Below are positions 12,806 through 23,844 of a stretch of 64,000 bases of DNA, in pieces; position 1 is the first letter of the stretch, and each line of letters begins with the position of its first letter. The stretch lies in contig CM034233.1 in the NCBI GenBank assembly GCA_019916065.1, forward strand, positions 47,756,141-47,820,140. Reading direction: 5' to 3'. This DNA is from Vitellaria paradoxa. Lineage: Eukaryota > Streptophyta > Magnoliopsida > Ericales > Sapotaceae. The notes under the pieces are model-generated. The model made no database searches. It was given only the letters and a program-made list of their open reading frames with translations, and had not been told where the DNA came from. The position numbers were made by a program, and so were the translations under genes.

Positions 12806-13370
12806 CTGATGCAGAGAGGAAGAAAGGATCGGGGCAAAATCAAGCTCCTAAGCTAAAAAGAACTGTCTACACAAAAAAAAAAGTTAACAAAAATACAGTT
12901 TAAATAACAGTATACTATAAAAAAAAAAGATAAATACATACCTGATGCAGAGAGGAAGAGAAGATCGGAGCAAGATCAAGCTTCAACTGGAAAAAATGAA
13001 AAAAAAAATAGCATTAACATACATTTATGTATATATAACACAGCATTAGAGAGAGAGAGAGAGAGAGAGAGAAAGAGTTAGTTAGGGAGAGAAGGAGATG
13101 AGGAGAAAAGGTATCCTTATTAGCGACCAACGAAGACAGATGGCAGGGGAGGCGGGAGCAGCGGTGTGCGGGAATAGAGAGGGAGCAGCACGGGGGAGGG
13201 AAAAAAGAGAGAGAGGGAGGGGGAAAATAGGGCTTTCTGCTTGAATATAATAGTAGAATTAGTGACCGCTTTTGACAGTCGCTAAAATCGTTGTGCATGC
13301 TATATTTGCGATTGCCAAAAGCAATCGTGCGAAAAAATTGGTCGCCTTTAAAGCAGCCACAGCACATTTG
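12806..13370 (-). promoter_or_regulatory. Probable leader and first-exon region of the CACTA transcription unit, partly duplicated
   Basis: Reading the minus strand, a GATCTTGCTCCGATC-type exon-like stretch ends at 12942 in CAG followed by GTATGT, a good 5' splice site. A second copy 136 bases downstream ends at 12806 in CAG followed by ATATTT, so its splice donor is lost. A pyrimidine-rich (CT)n leader, seen as (GA)n on the plus strand at about 13046-13072, lies just upstream. This fits a 5' untranslated exon of the minus-strand transposase. No TATA box is assigned with confidence. Confidence 0.5.
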
Positions 13371-13445
13371 TGATGACTACTAATAAATTTTTTGATGGTC
13401 GTTTGAATTTTTCCTCTACCAATTTTTATTTCTCTAGTAGTGTAA

Positions 13446-15050
13446 TCACATTAGGCAACAATTTATATGGTTATCCACTTGGTTCTGGTTCTGTATTGAG
13501 GAATTCACAACAAAAGAACTGAAGTAGTGAGTAACTAAATAAACATGTCACGCTATTGACTAATGAAATCAATTAGTTAATGACTCTTAATTAAAAACCA
13601 TAATGAAACTTGAAACAGATAATTAATCCATTAGCTAATAATCATTCCGAAGCAATACAATAAATTTACCATATATTAAATAGATGAACAAAAATAATCA
13701 AATAATAATATTCTTCTTACCTATTATGTTGTTAATAGAGAGAAAAGTTGGGTAGCTATTTTTTGACAAATTTCATAAAATTAAATATAATTTTATAATT
13801 AAAAAAATTAAACTTGGGAGCAAATGTGCATTTCCCTTTTTGTAAACTTTTAGAAACTTAATTTAATTTACAAAATTATTTAATTATACTAAAATTAATG
13901 AGTATTCAGTTCAGCTTGAACCTTTCTTTTGTTTTATTTTAAACAATTATTTTGATTTATCCAAAACAATGTTAATAGCATCTTGTTATGCTCAATTATT
14001 CTAGAATCATAAACACTAATCTCACAACAGATCAGTTTATCATTTCATGATCTAATACCAGCTTTCAAGATCAATATAAAGTATAATAATCATATGAGTA
14101 ATGTTAGTACAGGAAATTATAATAAAATTATAATTATAACTTTAATTATAATTAATTATAATTTTCTTGGTTCATATATTAATTAATTAAAATTATAATA
14201 AAATTATAGATGTATGTATAAGAAAGATGAATATCAATACAAACTATTTAAGAAGTTAGTGATTAATATTTTTTTAATTAATGAATTTGGAATTATATTA
14301 CATGGTAATTCTGGAATGACGTTATAATTAAGCCAAACTTTAAACTGTTTGTTCAGAGAACATATGCCATACTAATACCATTTACCACATAGGAAGTTTC
14401 TTAAAAAGTGAAAATGAGGCCATCAACGAAACCCAGTTGAAATATTGATGATTAAATCATTAGTTGATAAAGGTGTCAAAGCAGAGCTAGAGAGAAATTG
14501 AAAAAATATCATCTTAAGCCTTCCAGGTCCCAGTTAAGTTTTTTTTTTTTTTTAAAATAAATTCCATAATGGATGAGACAGTCAAATTCAACGAGAAAGT
14601 TTGACCTTTATTTTTATGCTTTGAATACGAGGATGATGTCTTGCATGATATATATATACATATGTATTATATAATTTTATTTTTAGTACGAGAAGAAGGA
14701 AAGGAAACTTGCAGGACTTTGGTTAATATTCCTTGCCCGTGAAGAGAGGGGAGTGCATGCATCAGGGGAGTGCTTATATCATGTTGGCTCACCAGACAAG
14801 GAATCTTCTGAACCACTCTAAATTTCTGTGCGGGACTTATTTAAAAGGAAAATATATTAGGAATGTTCATAGTTGTTCGAATTTATTTTAAATTGTAAAA
14901 ATATATTAGGAATGTATGGAATTGTTTAAATTTATTTTAATTTGTGAAAGTTATAGTTCGTAATCTGTACAAGAAGTAAAAATTTTAAATTTTAAAAACA
15001 CTTGTAGTGATTGAAAAGAAAAAAATAAAAAAAAAAGCTTATGCCATACA
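13446..15050. other. AT-rich DNA right of the CACTA element, no gene seen
   Basis: No coding frame that I recognise. The segment 13446-13740 continues the sequence interrupted by the CACTA element, since the flanks at 2514 and 13443 share the TAA duplication. A phrase around ATATATTAGGAATGT is repeated at about 14851 and 14900. Homopolymer A and T runs are common. Confidence 0.5.
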
Positions 15051-15306
15051 AATTGTACTTTATTTTTTCAAAAAAAAAAAAATCCGTTCACGCGTGGATG
15101 CGTGTCTCGTTCAATATTCTACTCTCACTAGGGACTGTTTCGGTCAGTCTGGATCTCGGCTCGAGGGGTTGCAGTAGGCAAGTTATCCCGTATCGGAATA
15201 ATTAGAGTGCTTGTGTTACCATATATTTCTCACCTGTCTTTTCAACTTTGAGTTAGAAAGTTAAGTTGTGGGTTTCATTTCTTCAAAAAAATTGTACTTT
15301 ATTTTT
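15051..15306. mobile_element. Retroposon/SINE-like insertion with 17-bp target duplication
   Basis: AATTGTACTTTATTTTT occurs at 15051-15067 and again at 15290-15306. Between them is about 220 bases that are much more GC-rich than the surroundings and begin with a run of A. A 17-base duplication with an A-rich end is what target-primed insertion of a SINE or a processed transcript leaves. I cannot find convincing Pol III A and B boxes, so a SINE is not proven. A small retroposed RNA is the other possibility. Confidence 0.5.
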
Positions 15307-15519
15307 ACTTTTTTTACATTTTAAATTTTTATAATTAATATTACTATTTTTTTTTAAGTCGTCTGGATTTTCCGCCGTTTACGGCTGATGTCATGGGTGA
15401 CTAAACCACGAGTTGGACGGGAGTTTTGTCGCCTGGTGGCCCCAGCCAATGTACAACGCGGTTCAATAATTGTTGGCTTTGCTGGTCGCTTTTGACCTGA
15501 GTTTTGGGCCTTTTCTGAG

Positions 15520-15690
15520 TTTGTTTGGTTAGTTAAATTTTGATCAAAAAGTATAATAAAAAGAGAAAAATATGATATAAAAGTGATAGGTGTTAAAATT
15601 TAATTGGAAGAAAGTATAAAAATTAGTTAAAAATTAGTGAGTTTTGGTAAAATTTGGTAGGCTAAACGGGACCAATATTGGACTATGTTC
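15520..15690. mobile_element. MITE-like segment
   Basis: The left side has GTTTGGTTAGTTAAATTTTG. The right side, reverse-complemented, has GGTCCCGTTTAGCCTACC followed by AAATTTTAC. The interior is AT-rich with no coding potential. A related segment lies at 51600-51765. Terminal similarity is imperfect and no target duplication was fixed, so this is tentative. Confidence 0.3.
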
Positions 15691-16029
15691 CCTTAGGCTT
15701 TGGTAGTGTTTGGACGCCCAGAAAAAATAAAAAATTAGTGTAAAAATATAACAAAATTTAATAAAAAAAATTAATAAAAGTTAGATTTTTTTGGATAAGT
15801 CAAATACCTTTTTAATTATAAATTTGTGAATCTAACCCAGTGGAGGTCTTTTGCCTAGCTCGGTGGATAGGTTTAGAAGTTTTATTTTAATTCTAACCTA
15901 TTCACTTGGGATGCAAGTGAAATTTAGAAGATAAATGAGGTATGTCCAAGCTTAGGTGAGGGTGTGTTTTTCCTTTGTGGAAGTTTGATTCTCTAACCCT
16001 ATTCACTTGGATTGTACGCGCCTATTTTT

Positions 16030-16500
16030 TTATATAATAAAGCACATATTTTGATTTGATATTTATTTTAGTCATCACTAAAATTTTGATGTATCATCAT
16101 TTATTATATATCTATATAAAAAAATAAATTATTTGAATTTGAAATTTAAAATTTAAAATTTAAATGAATATATATATATATATATTATAAAATTATACAT
16201 ACATATATTATATATCTGTATAATAAAATACATTCTTTGATTTAAAATTTGTCCTAGTCATCACTAAAACTTTGTCATGTCATTATTTATTATATGTCTA
16301 TAGAATAAAACATATCATTTGAATTTGAAATTTAAAATTTATATAAATATCTATGTAATAAAATACATCATTTGACTTGACATTTATCCCAATCATCACT
16401 AAAATTTTACCATATCATTACTTATTATATATCTATATAACGAAACACATCTTTTGAATTTGAAGTTTGAAATTCAAATAAATATATATATTATATTTTG
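16030..16500. repeat. Degenerate tandem repeat, CATCACTAAAATTTT units
   Basis: The phrase CATCACTAAAATTTT(G/A)(A/C)..ATATCATTA.TTATTATAT followed by GAATTTGAAATTTAAAATT recurs at about 16073, 16260 and 16397. Units are 140 to 190 bases and differ by small insertions and TA runs. Confidence 0.55.
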
Positions 16501-16744
16501 TAAAATTATACATACATATATTATATAAATTATATTTTATAAAATTATACAAATTATATTTTATTTATATTATCTATTATTATTAAATAATGTAAGGATA
16601 CATATTAGACAAGATCAACTAAATTTTTTATTTAAAAAAATATATTTAAATTTTTAAAAATTTTATTAAAAAATAAACATTTAAATTAAAATTTCAATTT
16701 TAATGTGTTTAAAACTTAAATTTAAAATATATACACTTTTACAC

Positions 16745-17100
16745 TATGTGTCATTTATGCAATAAGAAAGTTTAAAATTTTGAATTTGAAATATTTTTAA
16801 CTGTTAAATTTGCTAAATTGTCAGGACTATTTTTCTTTTTCTCTCACTCTTCCTATATTTTTTTAATACTTTTTATATAAAAGATTTTAAATTAATATTT
16901 TAAAAAATGTAACATAGACTTTTATATTTGTATCATTTATATAATGAGAAAGTTTAAAATTTTAAATGTGACATATTTTCAACTGTTGAATTTGTTAAAT
17001 GATCAAGATTATTTCTCTTTTTCTCTTACTCTTCTCATATTTTTCTAAATACTTTTTATATAAAATATTTTAAATTAATATTTTAGAAAATGCAATAATA
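16745..17100. repeat. Direct duplication of about 181 bp
   Basis: AAT(A/G)AGAAAGTTTAAAATTTT begins at 16761 and again at 16942, and the following 150 bases match closely through the CTTTTTCTCTC(A/T)CTCTTC stretch and TACTTTTTATATAAAA. The unit is noncoding. Confidence 0.7.
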
Positions 17101-17765
17101 TTTGTAATAAATAATAAAATTTTCTACCTTAATCTGTTTTGATTAATGATTTTTATTTTTATAGGTTATTTTTACACTATTTTATGTAAATATGCTTTAT
17201 AAATTTAGATTTGATTTATTTATACGCTAAATTACATTTTTATACTTTTAGGTATGGGTAATTATTAGTTAATAGATAGGGTTGGATGTTTATTTTTTTT
17301 AAATTACGTGCGATACAAGTGACTTAGGTTATATCGTGTGGCTTTTTTAGAATAGTGTTTTTTTGTTTTTTAGGGGTTTCAATGGGTCCCCTAACTGAGG
17401 TTAGGGTGTGTGCCACTATTAATTTGTTTTTCTTTTGGGGAAGTATTTTTAATCCTATTCACTTGAATTGTAAGTGATTATTTTAATAGCAAATAGGATT
17501 AGAATGCGGGATGTACGTACGTGATGTAGGTTAGGTTGTATTACTCATTTAGAGTAGAATCCTAAGTTTTATTGTAAATTAAATTTCGTTAGGTAATAAA
17601 ATTATTCTTACATTTTAGAAAAAAATTAAAACACATGTTTACACTTTCCTTAACCAAATTGAGTCATAATCTTAATAAAAACTTTTAAGAAACTACATGT
17701 TTTAGAAAATGAATTAATTTTAAAATATATCATAAATTTATATTTTTTTTAGCAAATTAAACCGG

Positions 17766-18376
17766 AAGAATCGGTAAATTCGTTTTCTTCAAATGGTCCA
17801 ATCCGTAACCTATAATATAACTAAGTATACTAGTGTGGTGTCTGTCAAAAAACCTTTAATGCTTAAGATAGCTATGAATAGTTGAGAAAATAATTCAGTA
17901 GAATTTTAATAAGTACAAAAGTGTGCATACCTGGGTTCTTGTAGAATGGCCATATATAAAGGCATAGGACCTCACGTAGGACTAGTGTGCATGAGTTACA
18001 TGCGATCATGCCTTCTTATCCAATTTAATGATGACAGTGTATCGTAGATCTCAAGGTTTATTCCACAATTAGTTAGTCAAACCATTAAAGAACAATTAGC
18101 ACCTTTACGGCGCATATCTCGAAATATGCTAGGAGGTGGTTACACAAATGATCCGTGATGTAAGTTACTTTGTCGGTTTCCCAAATTATGGATCGATTGG
18201 GCCTGACTGATCCTAATCTCATTTGGTTAGTTTGGATCATAATTTGGTTTTGGTCAGGTATCTTTGCTCGGTCAGGAATCACCTAATTAGATATCCCCGA
18301 TTCTCCTGCCCACCCATGCAAGCCAAAGGGACTCTAACTGCAAGCCCGTTTTTGGAATATATGCGCATTTATGGTG
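17766..18376 (-). repeat. Element D 3' LTR, distal part
   Basis: The end at 17768 onward matches the 5' LTR end of D near 46793 over about 50 bases. The rest of the LTR lies beyond element A, starting at 37739. The inner LTR boundary, before about 38100, was not fixed. Confidence 0.65.
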
Positions 18377-18839
18377 TAACATGTGACATTTTGAATTTTT
18401 ATTATTTTTAAATACATTATTAATTTAATTTTTATTTTATACTTAGGAATTTTAATTGTGTTAATTTAGTATTGTTTTAAATTTATTTAATCTTAATCTA
18501 ATCTAAATTAAATAGTGTTTAATGAAGTTATTAGAATTCAATTTAATTAAGTTAATTAGGTTTGACACATGACCATCTCGTAGAAGGTTAGGTGTGTGTA
18601 AGACAACTTGATAACTGGGCCACGTGCCAAGCATGGGAGAATTGAAAAAAAAAAAAAAGAAAAGGAAGGGTGGTTGAGGCGGTGGAGATCCCGCCAGGAG
18701 GTATATGTGCTATATATATATAAGTTAAAGGAAAGAACAGTAAGGAAAACGAGAAGCAATAAGGAGAAAAAAAAAAAAACAGTGAGGAAGCGAAGAATAG
18801 AAAAGTTAGGAATTTTAGTTAAATTGTTGAGGTAAGATA

Positions 18840-19611
18840 TTTATTTTATTAGTTTAAAATTAATTTTGTGAAAGGTTAAATAAATTAAATATGTAAAAAA
18901 AGTGAAATCGTTGTGTTTTGTTTGTTAGATTTTGCTTTGCTTAAATATTCAATATCTGAGTTGTATAATTTATTTGAGTTAAACTTAGAATCCAGAGATA
19001 ATCAGTAGTAATCACCTTAATACTTTCATGTTGTAAGAATATTTGCTATTCAGGTGAGTGTGTTGAACTTAAAGATAAAAGGTAATAAATATAAAGTAAT
19101 AAATTTTATCTCATTGGTATTTATTATTTATGGATTGTTGTAAATTAATGTTGTCAATGGAAAATTAAGATTATTTATGAGAAGATAAATGTAAGAATTA
19201 ATATTTTTGTTTGAGAAATTATTTATAAAAAAAATTGATTATTTATAAATTTATAGTGAATTATGAATAGTTATGGAATACTAATTGTGAGTTGATAAAT
19301 TGTTATTGTTGTGATAGTAACTATTGGTGTTAATAAGGGGAGTATATTATTTATAAATTAATTGTATTGACATTAAATTGGGACTATTTATTGAACTATT
19401 AATATTATTTATGTTTGGTAAATTAATTCACAATTATGGAATTATAATATTTTATTTTAGGAATTATTTATATTGATAAAAATAATATTAATTAGATATG
19501 AATTGATTGTGCTGATGATAAAGTAGGGAATATTTATGGAAAAATGGATGTTGAGGGAAAAATAATAATAATAATATACATTATTTGTGAAGTAACTGTG
19601 CTGGTGAAAAA
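18840..19611. repeat. Degenerate AT-rich reiterations inside LTR A
   Basis: Variants of a phrase like GAAATTATTTAT followed by AATTGTGTTGATAATAAA recur here and again at 36372-36760 on the far side of element B. This supports the view that these two stretches were once continuous. Unit length is irregular. Confidence 0.5.
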
Positions 19612-20866
19612 TGTTACGTCTCGGATTCCACAACTCGAGTACGCAAATAAAGGAACACATACACATTATTTAACAGGTTTCCCTGTCCCACATTAGAGCC
19701 ATACACACAAGCTATGGAGCACTGAATATAAAAATAAATAAATTCATACTTTAAATTTGAATAAATGTCTTAATCAAACTAACTAGGTAATAAAACTCCA
19801 AAATAAAACTACAAGTCTCTAAAATAGCCCCAAATAATCTTTTAAAACAAAATAAAAGTAATTAATACTCACCTCACAAATAGAAGTTTATTATAATGCA
19901 CTAAAACAATTTTATAAAAATTTAAATGCAAGTAAATAAAAACAAATACAATTTTACTTCCTATACTCAGAAGGTCCAGCACACGACTCAAATTCATTAT
20001 CTGTATCACAAATTGTAAGGGGATGCGTATTAGTACCACGTGAAACCTTAATAATAATATAAATGCAATAATGCCTTATCATGCTATTAAGTGAAAACAT
20101 CTTAGCACAAATAACAATCTCAAATAAAAAATTAAATTTATTTATTTATTCATCTTCTTTACAACTTAATCGTGTATTAACATCACATAACTTATCAAAA
20201 GAAAACAATTTGATTTTAAGATATTGTTGCTTGATTATCCTGTAGAAACAGAATCCAAACAATATACACCATTTTTTATGTCTATTTGGCGGTCCCTTAG
20301 AAACAGGACCCAACCAATATACACCATCCTTCGGTGTTTACTTCTTAGGCTGAAACCATAGGAATATAATATGACATGCACCCTTAGGCATCTGCTCCTT
20401 TGTAGGTTACTTGCCTATGGACTTGATTACCATCCCCGCGTAGATTTCGAGACTTTCAACCCTTGGATACATATACTCGATATTTTCAGTACCCTTTAAT
20501 CCAAACAAAATACAACATCAAATTTCACATAATTTAATTTTTGTTTAAACATCATTAACCATCAATTTACCAACACATTAAATAATAGAAACTTTAATCC
20601 TATTAAACAAACAACTTTACGGTAACTTCCACAGTATATATATATATATATATATGTGCATATATACATATATCATATCAATGCCTTAGAATTCAATCAC
20701 ACGTTCAAAATCAATCATATCCAAGGGTTTAATAGAAAATAAAATAAAAATCATCAAAAATCAATTCAATCAAGCATCTAGGAAACATAAACTAATATAA
20801 TATCATATATATATTGCTAGTTTGACGTCATAAATTCACATCTGTGAGACCATTCAATTAGGCTAT

Positions 20867-21773
20867 TGTTGGGCAAAATAATACTTAGATGTACGGATGC
20901 CGAACAAGTGTAGTCAATGCGCCACGTGGCCCAACACCGAGCATATTTGTCTGAGCCACGTAGTCATTCATCGAGCACGTTGCATCGTGACACGTGGCGT
21001 CCTGCCGAACAGCTGATTAATGGCCGAGAGTTCCACGTGAGTGTTATACACGAACACATGTCTTAGGGTTAATATTCCAAAGGATACCCTGAACCTCAGC
21101 ACCAATGAATAGTATGTTACTACATGGCTATAGCCGAGGACCTCAATAGCTTGTTTGTTCGGCCCATCCATTGGCGGCTAGTAAATGTTAAACCTGGGGC
21201 CCACAGCCTTTAAAGAGGGCTCGTGACCATAAATGCATCGTAGTTAAGACTGAACTGGGTATTTATCTCTGAGAAAGTAACTAAGTCAGTTCATCTCGCC
21301 ACGAGTAGTTGGCGGATGTGACAGGAAGACAGTCTGAACCTGAAATTCTGGTTGTAATGCTGTGTTAAACCACCAGAAGCATTAAATGAAAGGCATGGTG
21401 TATTACATGAGAGGTTTGAGGCATTAAATGAACGGGAAGGGCATTTAAAGCAAGGATAGAAAAAAGGAATACGGAAGTGTGCGTAATGTCAAATCGCAGG
21501 TATGCTTTAATTATTATTCAAGTTACTATAAATAGAACATTCCACTGAACAACAGAGGTAAGCTGACTATTGCCAACTTAAAGCTGTTACTTATTTCTTC
21601 TCTGAAAAGTTCTCTTCTTTGAGCGACTTGCTGACTTAAGCATCGGAGGGTTTTCCGGCCAGAGACCCCTACTCCGGCCGTAACCTTTCTTTCTGTCTTT
21701 GTTCGGCAAGTCGGCAATTGCATTTTCGGTTGGCGTAGTCAGCAGTTCCGGCGGTATTTTTTGCTGTCGAACA
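20867..21773 (+). repeat. Element C 5' LTR
   Basis: 907 bases, TG...CA ends. It has a TATAAATAG box at 21527-21535 and three CACGTG (G-box) cores, in CGCCACGTGGCCC near 20919, GACACGTGGCG near 20990 and TCCACGTGAG near 21031. Transcription probably starts shortly after the TATA box, near 21560. Confidence 0.93.
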
Positions 21774-21775
21774 TT

Positions 21776-21796
21776 TGGCGCCCACTGTGGGGCTCG
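21776..21796 (+). other. Element C primer-binding site
   Basis: TGGCGCCCACTGTGGGGC begins two bases after the LTR end, as expected for a tRNA 3' end beginning with the complement of CCA. I do not assign the tRNA species. Confidence 0.75.
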
Positions 21797-21871
21797 TTGT
21801 TTAGCCCAGTCTTGTTATTCGTCAACCTTTTTTCTCATTTCTTTATCAAGTTTCTACCACTTGTCCACATA

Positions 21872-22235
21872 ATGACTTCAGGAGGCAACGAGAAGGGACT
21901 GCCGGGGAGGAGGCTGCCGAGGAGGTGCAACCCCCACCAAGAGCTAGGGCACGTAGAGATGTCCCAAGACCTGCAGTCATCCACGTGATCCATATGGAGC
22001 AGCGACCCCAGAGTGTCATTAACCATGCCCCTAATCCACAAAGTCAAGAGATCTTGGGCGTGGCAGGCCAGCCGAGCAAACGTCCGAGGAAAGCCGCCAC
22101 AGAGGGAATCACCTTTCATGAAGATGAGCATTCTGGTGTTCAGCTGCCGCACAATGACGCCTTGGTAATCACTCTGGGCATGTTCGACTCCGAAGTGAGG
22201 AAATTCTGGTAGACGCAGGAAGCTCAACAGAAGTC
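21872..22235 (+). pseudogene. Element C: gag N-terminus fused by deletion to the end of gag/start of protease
   Basis: An ATG at 21872 starts a short acidic leader. A frame change near 21897 leads into a Pro/Arg-rich stretch, then into a segment with HEDEHSGVQLPHNDALVITL, which in Tat elements lies at the junction of gag and protease. The capsid and zinc-knuckle portions are absent, so about a kilobase or more has been lost here. A missing base near 22202 shifts the frame before the protease active site, whose motif VDAGSS is read in the next frame. Confidence 0.75.
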
Positions 22236-23844
22236 ATGTTCCTGAGCTTATTTAAGAAGCTCGGATTAACTGAAGAGGATCTAGAACCGGCAGAGTGCCC
22301 ACTCATAGGATTCAATTCTGCCCTTGTTTGGCCTCTGGGCAGAGTTGTCATTCCTGTCCGTGTGGGTCCAGTGGAGCAAGAGGTTGAGTTCACTGTTGTG
22401 GATTCCCCTTCTTCCTACAACGCTATAGTAGGAAAGTCGTGGATTCATGCTTTGAAGGCGGTCCCCTCAACCTACCACCAGGTGCTGAAGTTCCCCTATT
22501 GTGGGGAAGTGATTTCTATTTTGGGGGATCAAAATATTTCTCAAAAGTGCTTCACTGCAGCCCTAAAATCCAAGACCATTCTCGAGCAAGTCCAACTGAC
22601 GGAGCTTCCTGAGGACGCCCCGAAGATCGATGATGTCGGCGACGATCCACAGAAGAAAGCCATAGAAGGCTTGGAAAAATATCAGATTGGCCCCGCTGAG
22701 GATGACAAATTCTTCCTGATCGGTACAAACCTGTGCACCGAGGAGAAACTGGAGCTAACAGAGATGATCTTGAAGAATATTGGAACATTCGCCTGGACTC
22801 CGCATGAAATGCCAGGTATTTCCCCCGAAATTATGACTCATAAGTTGAATGTGAATCCGGGGGTAAAACCTGTGGTACAAAAGGCAAGGCGGTCAGCTCT
22901 CCAGTATGCGGAGGTTGTCATAGAGGAGGTCGGCCGATTGTTAGAGGCTGAGGCCATCTAGGAAGTCTCATACCTGGAGTGGTTGGCCAATACAGTCGTG
23001 GTCAAAAAGAAGAACGGGAAATGGAGAGTCTGCGTAGACTACACAGACCTGAATAAGGCCTGCCCGAAGGATCCATTCCCCTTACCAAAGATCGACCAAC
23101 TCGTTGACTCAACCGCTGGATGTTCCAGGATGTCGTTCCTGGACGCTTATAGGGGATATCACCAGATCCCCGTGTTCGGCCTGATGAGGAGAAGACTTCT
23201 TTCATAACCCCTCGAGGCATATACTGTTACAGGGTTATGCCATTCGGATTGAAGAACGTTGGAGCCACCTATCAACGGTTAGTTACGAAAATATTCAAAG
23301 AAGACCTCGGACAGACGATGAAGGTCTACATTGATGATATGGTTGTGAAAAGTAAGGAGCCGAACACTCATCTCCAACATCTCCAGCATGTTTTTTCTAC
23401 CCTTGATCGGTATGGGTTAAAATTAAATGCTGCCAAGTGCGCATTTGGAGTTGGCTTGGGTAAATTTTTGGGCCACTTGGTGAGCAGAAGGGGAATTGAG
23501 GCTGATCCTGATCAAATACGTGCCATCCAATCTGTTTCTCCTGCACGCACTAAAAAAGAAGTCCAGAAGCTCACAGGGATGGTGGCGGCGCTCAATTGGT
23601 TTATCAGTAGGTCATCTGACAAGTGCCGACCATTCTTCAGACTGCTCAAAGGAGCCATAAGATGCAATGGGATGCTGAGGCGAACGCAGCACTAGAGAAG
23701 CTTAAAGAATACATGACAACTGTCCCGATATAATCAACACCGCAACCGAGGGATATTTTGTAACTATATCTGGCAGTTTCAGAACATGCAGTCAGTGCCA
23801 TCCTGCTGAAAGAGGAACAGGGGAAGCAGCATCCTATCTACTAC
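22204..23844 (+). pseudogene. Element C: protease and reverse transcriptase, broken
   Basis: The protease starts with VDAGSS at about 22210 and continues through PSSYNAIVG (22410-22435). RT follows with KKKNGKWRVCVDYTDLNKACP at 23007-23070, FLDAYRGYHQI at 23139-23170, MPFGLKNVGATYQ at 23237-23275 and the catalytic YIDDM at 23326-23340. Damage: an in-frame stop at 22959-22961, a one-base loss near 23180, a further frame change near 23660 and a stop near 23731. Catalytic residues survive but no full-length enzyme can be made. The product would copy element RNA into cDNA in cytoplasmic particles. Confidence 0.92.

Larger units (their letters stand above)
2517..13442 (-). mobile_element. CACTA (En/Spm-type) DNA transposon, 10.9 kb, degenerate
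   Basis: The left end reads CACTACTAGAAAAGGG and the right end, reverse-complemented, reads CACTACTAGAGAAAT. Both are typical CACTA termini. A 3-base target duplication TAA sits at 2514-2516 and 13443-13445, the length expected for this superfamily. Both subterminal zones are rich in GCGAC/GTCGC-like motifs (2540-2820 and 13255-13395), the kind of site bound by the TNPA-type protein. Genes run on the minus strand: a Transposase_21-type transposase pseudogene followed by a Transposase_24-type pseudogene. Two AT-rich tandem arrays and a leader region lie upstream of them. Ends and duplication are intact but the genes are not, so it could move only with help from a related element. Confidence 0.92.
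15830..17560. repeat. AT-rich repeat block with recurring CCTATTCACTTG phrase
   Basis: A phrase CCTATTCACTTGG followed by a GCAAGTGA-like stretch occurs near 15897, 15996 and 17455, preceded at two of these sites by a TTAGG(T)GAGGGTGTG-like stretch. This suggests that related ends bound the block. Inside are two separate local duplications, listed on their own. No coding frame is seen. Confidence 0.4.

Noticed and set aside
13014..13367. 117-codon minus-strand frame rich in Ser, Leu and Pro
   Set aside because: It reads through a (CT)n microsatellite in the CACTA leader; composition alone explains it.
14036..14075. Possible primer-binding site TGGTATTAGATC on the minus strand
   Set aside because: No LTR pair flanks it and the match to the initiator tRNA end is poor.
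18608..18835. 75-codon Lys/Arg/Glu-rich plus-strand frame in LTR A
   Set aside because: It lies in the purine-rich leader after the LTR TATA region; composition effect.
22552..22788. Minus-strand frame over the element C RT
   Set aside because: Mirror of the real plus-strand pol frame, as are the minus-strand frames at 23002-23220, 24087-24389 and 24796-25074.
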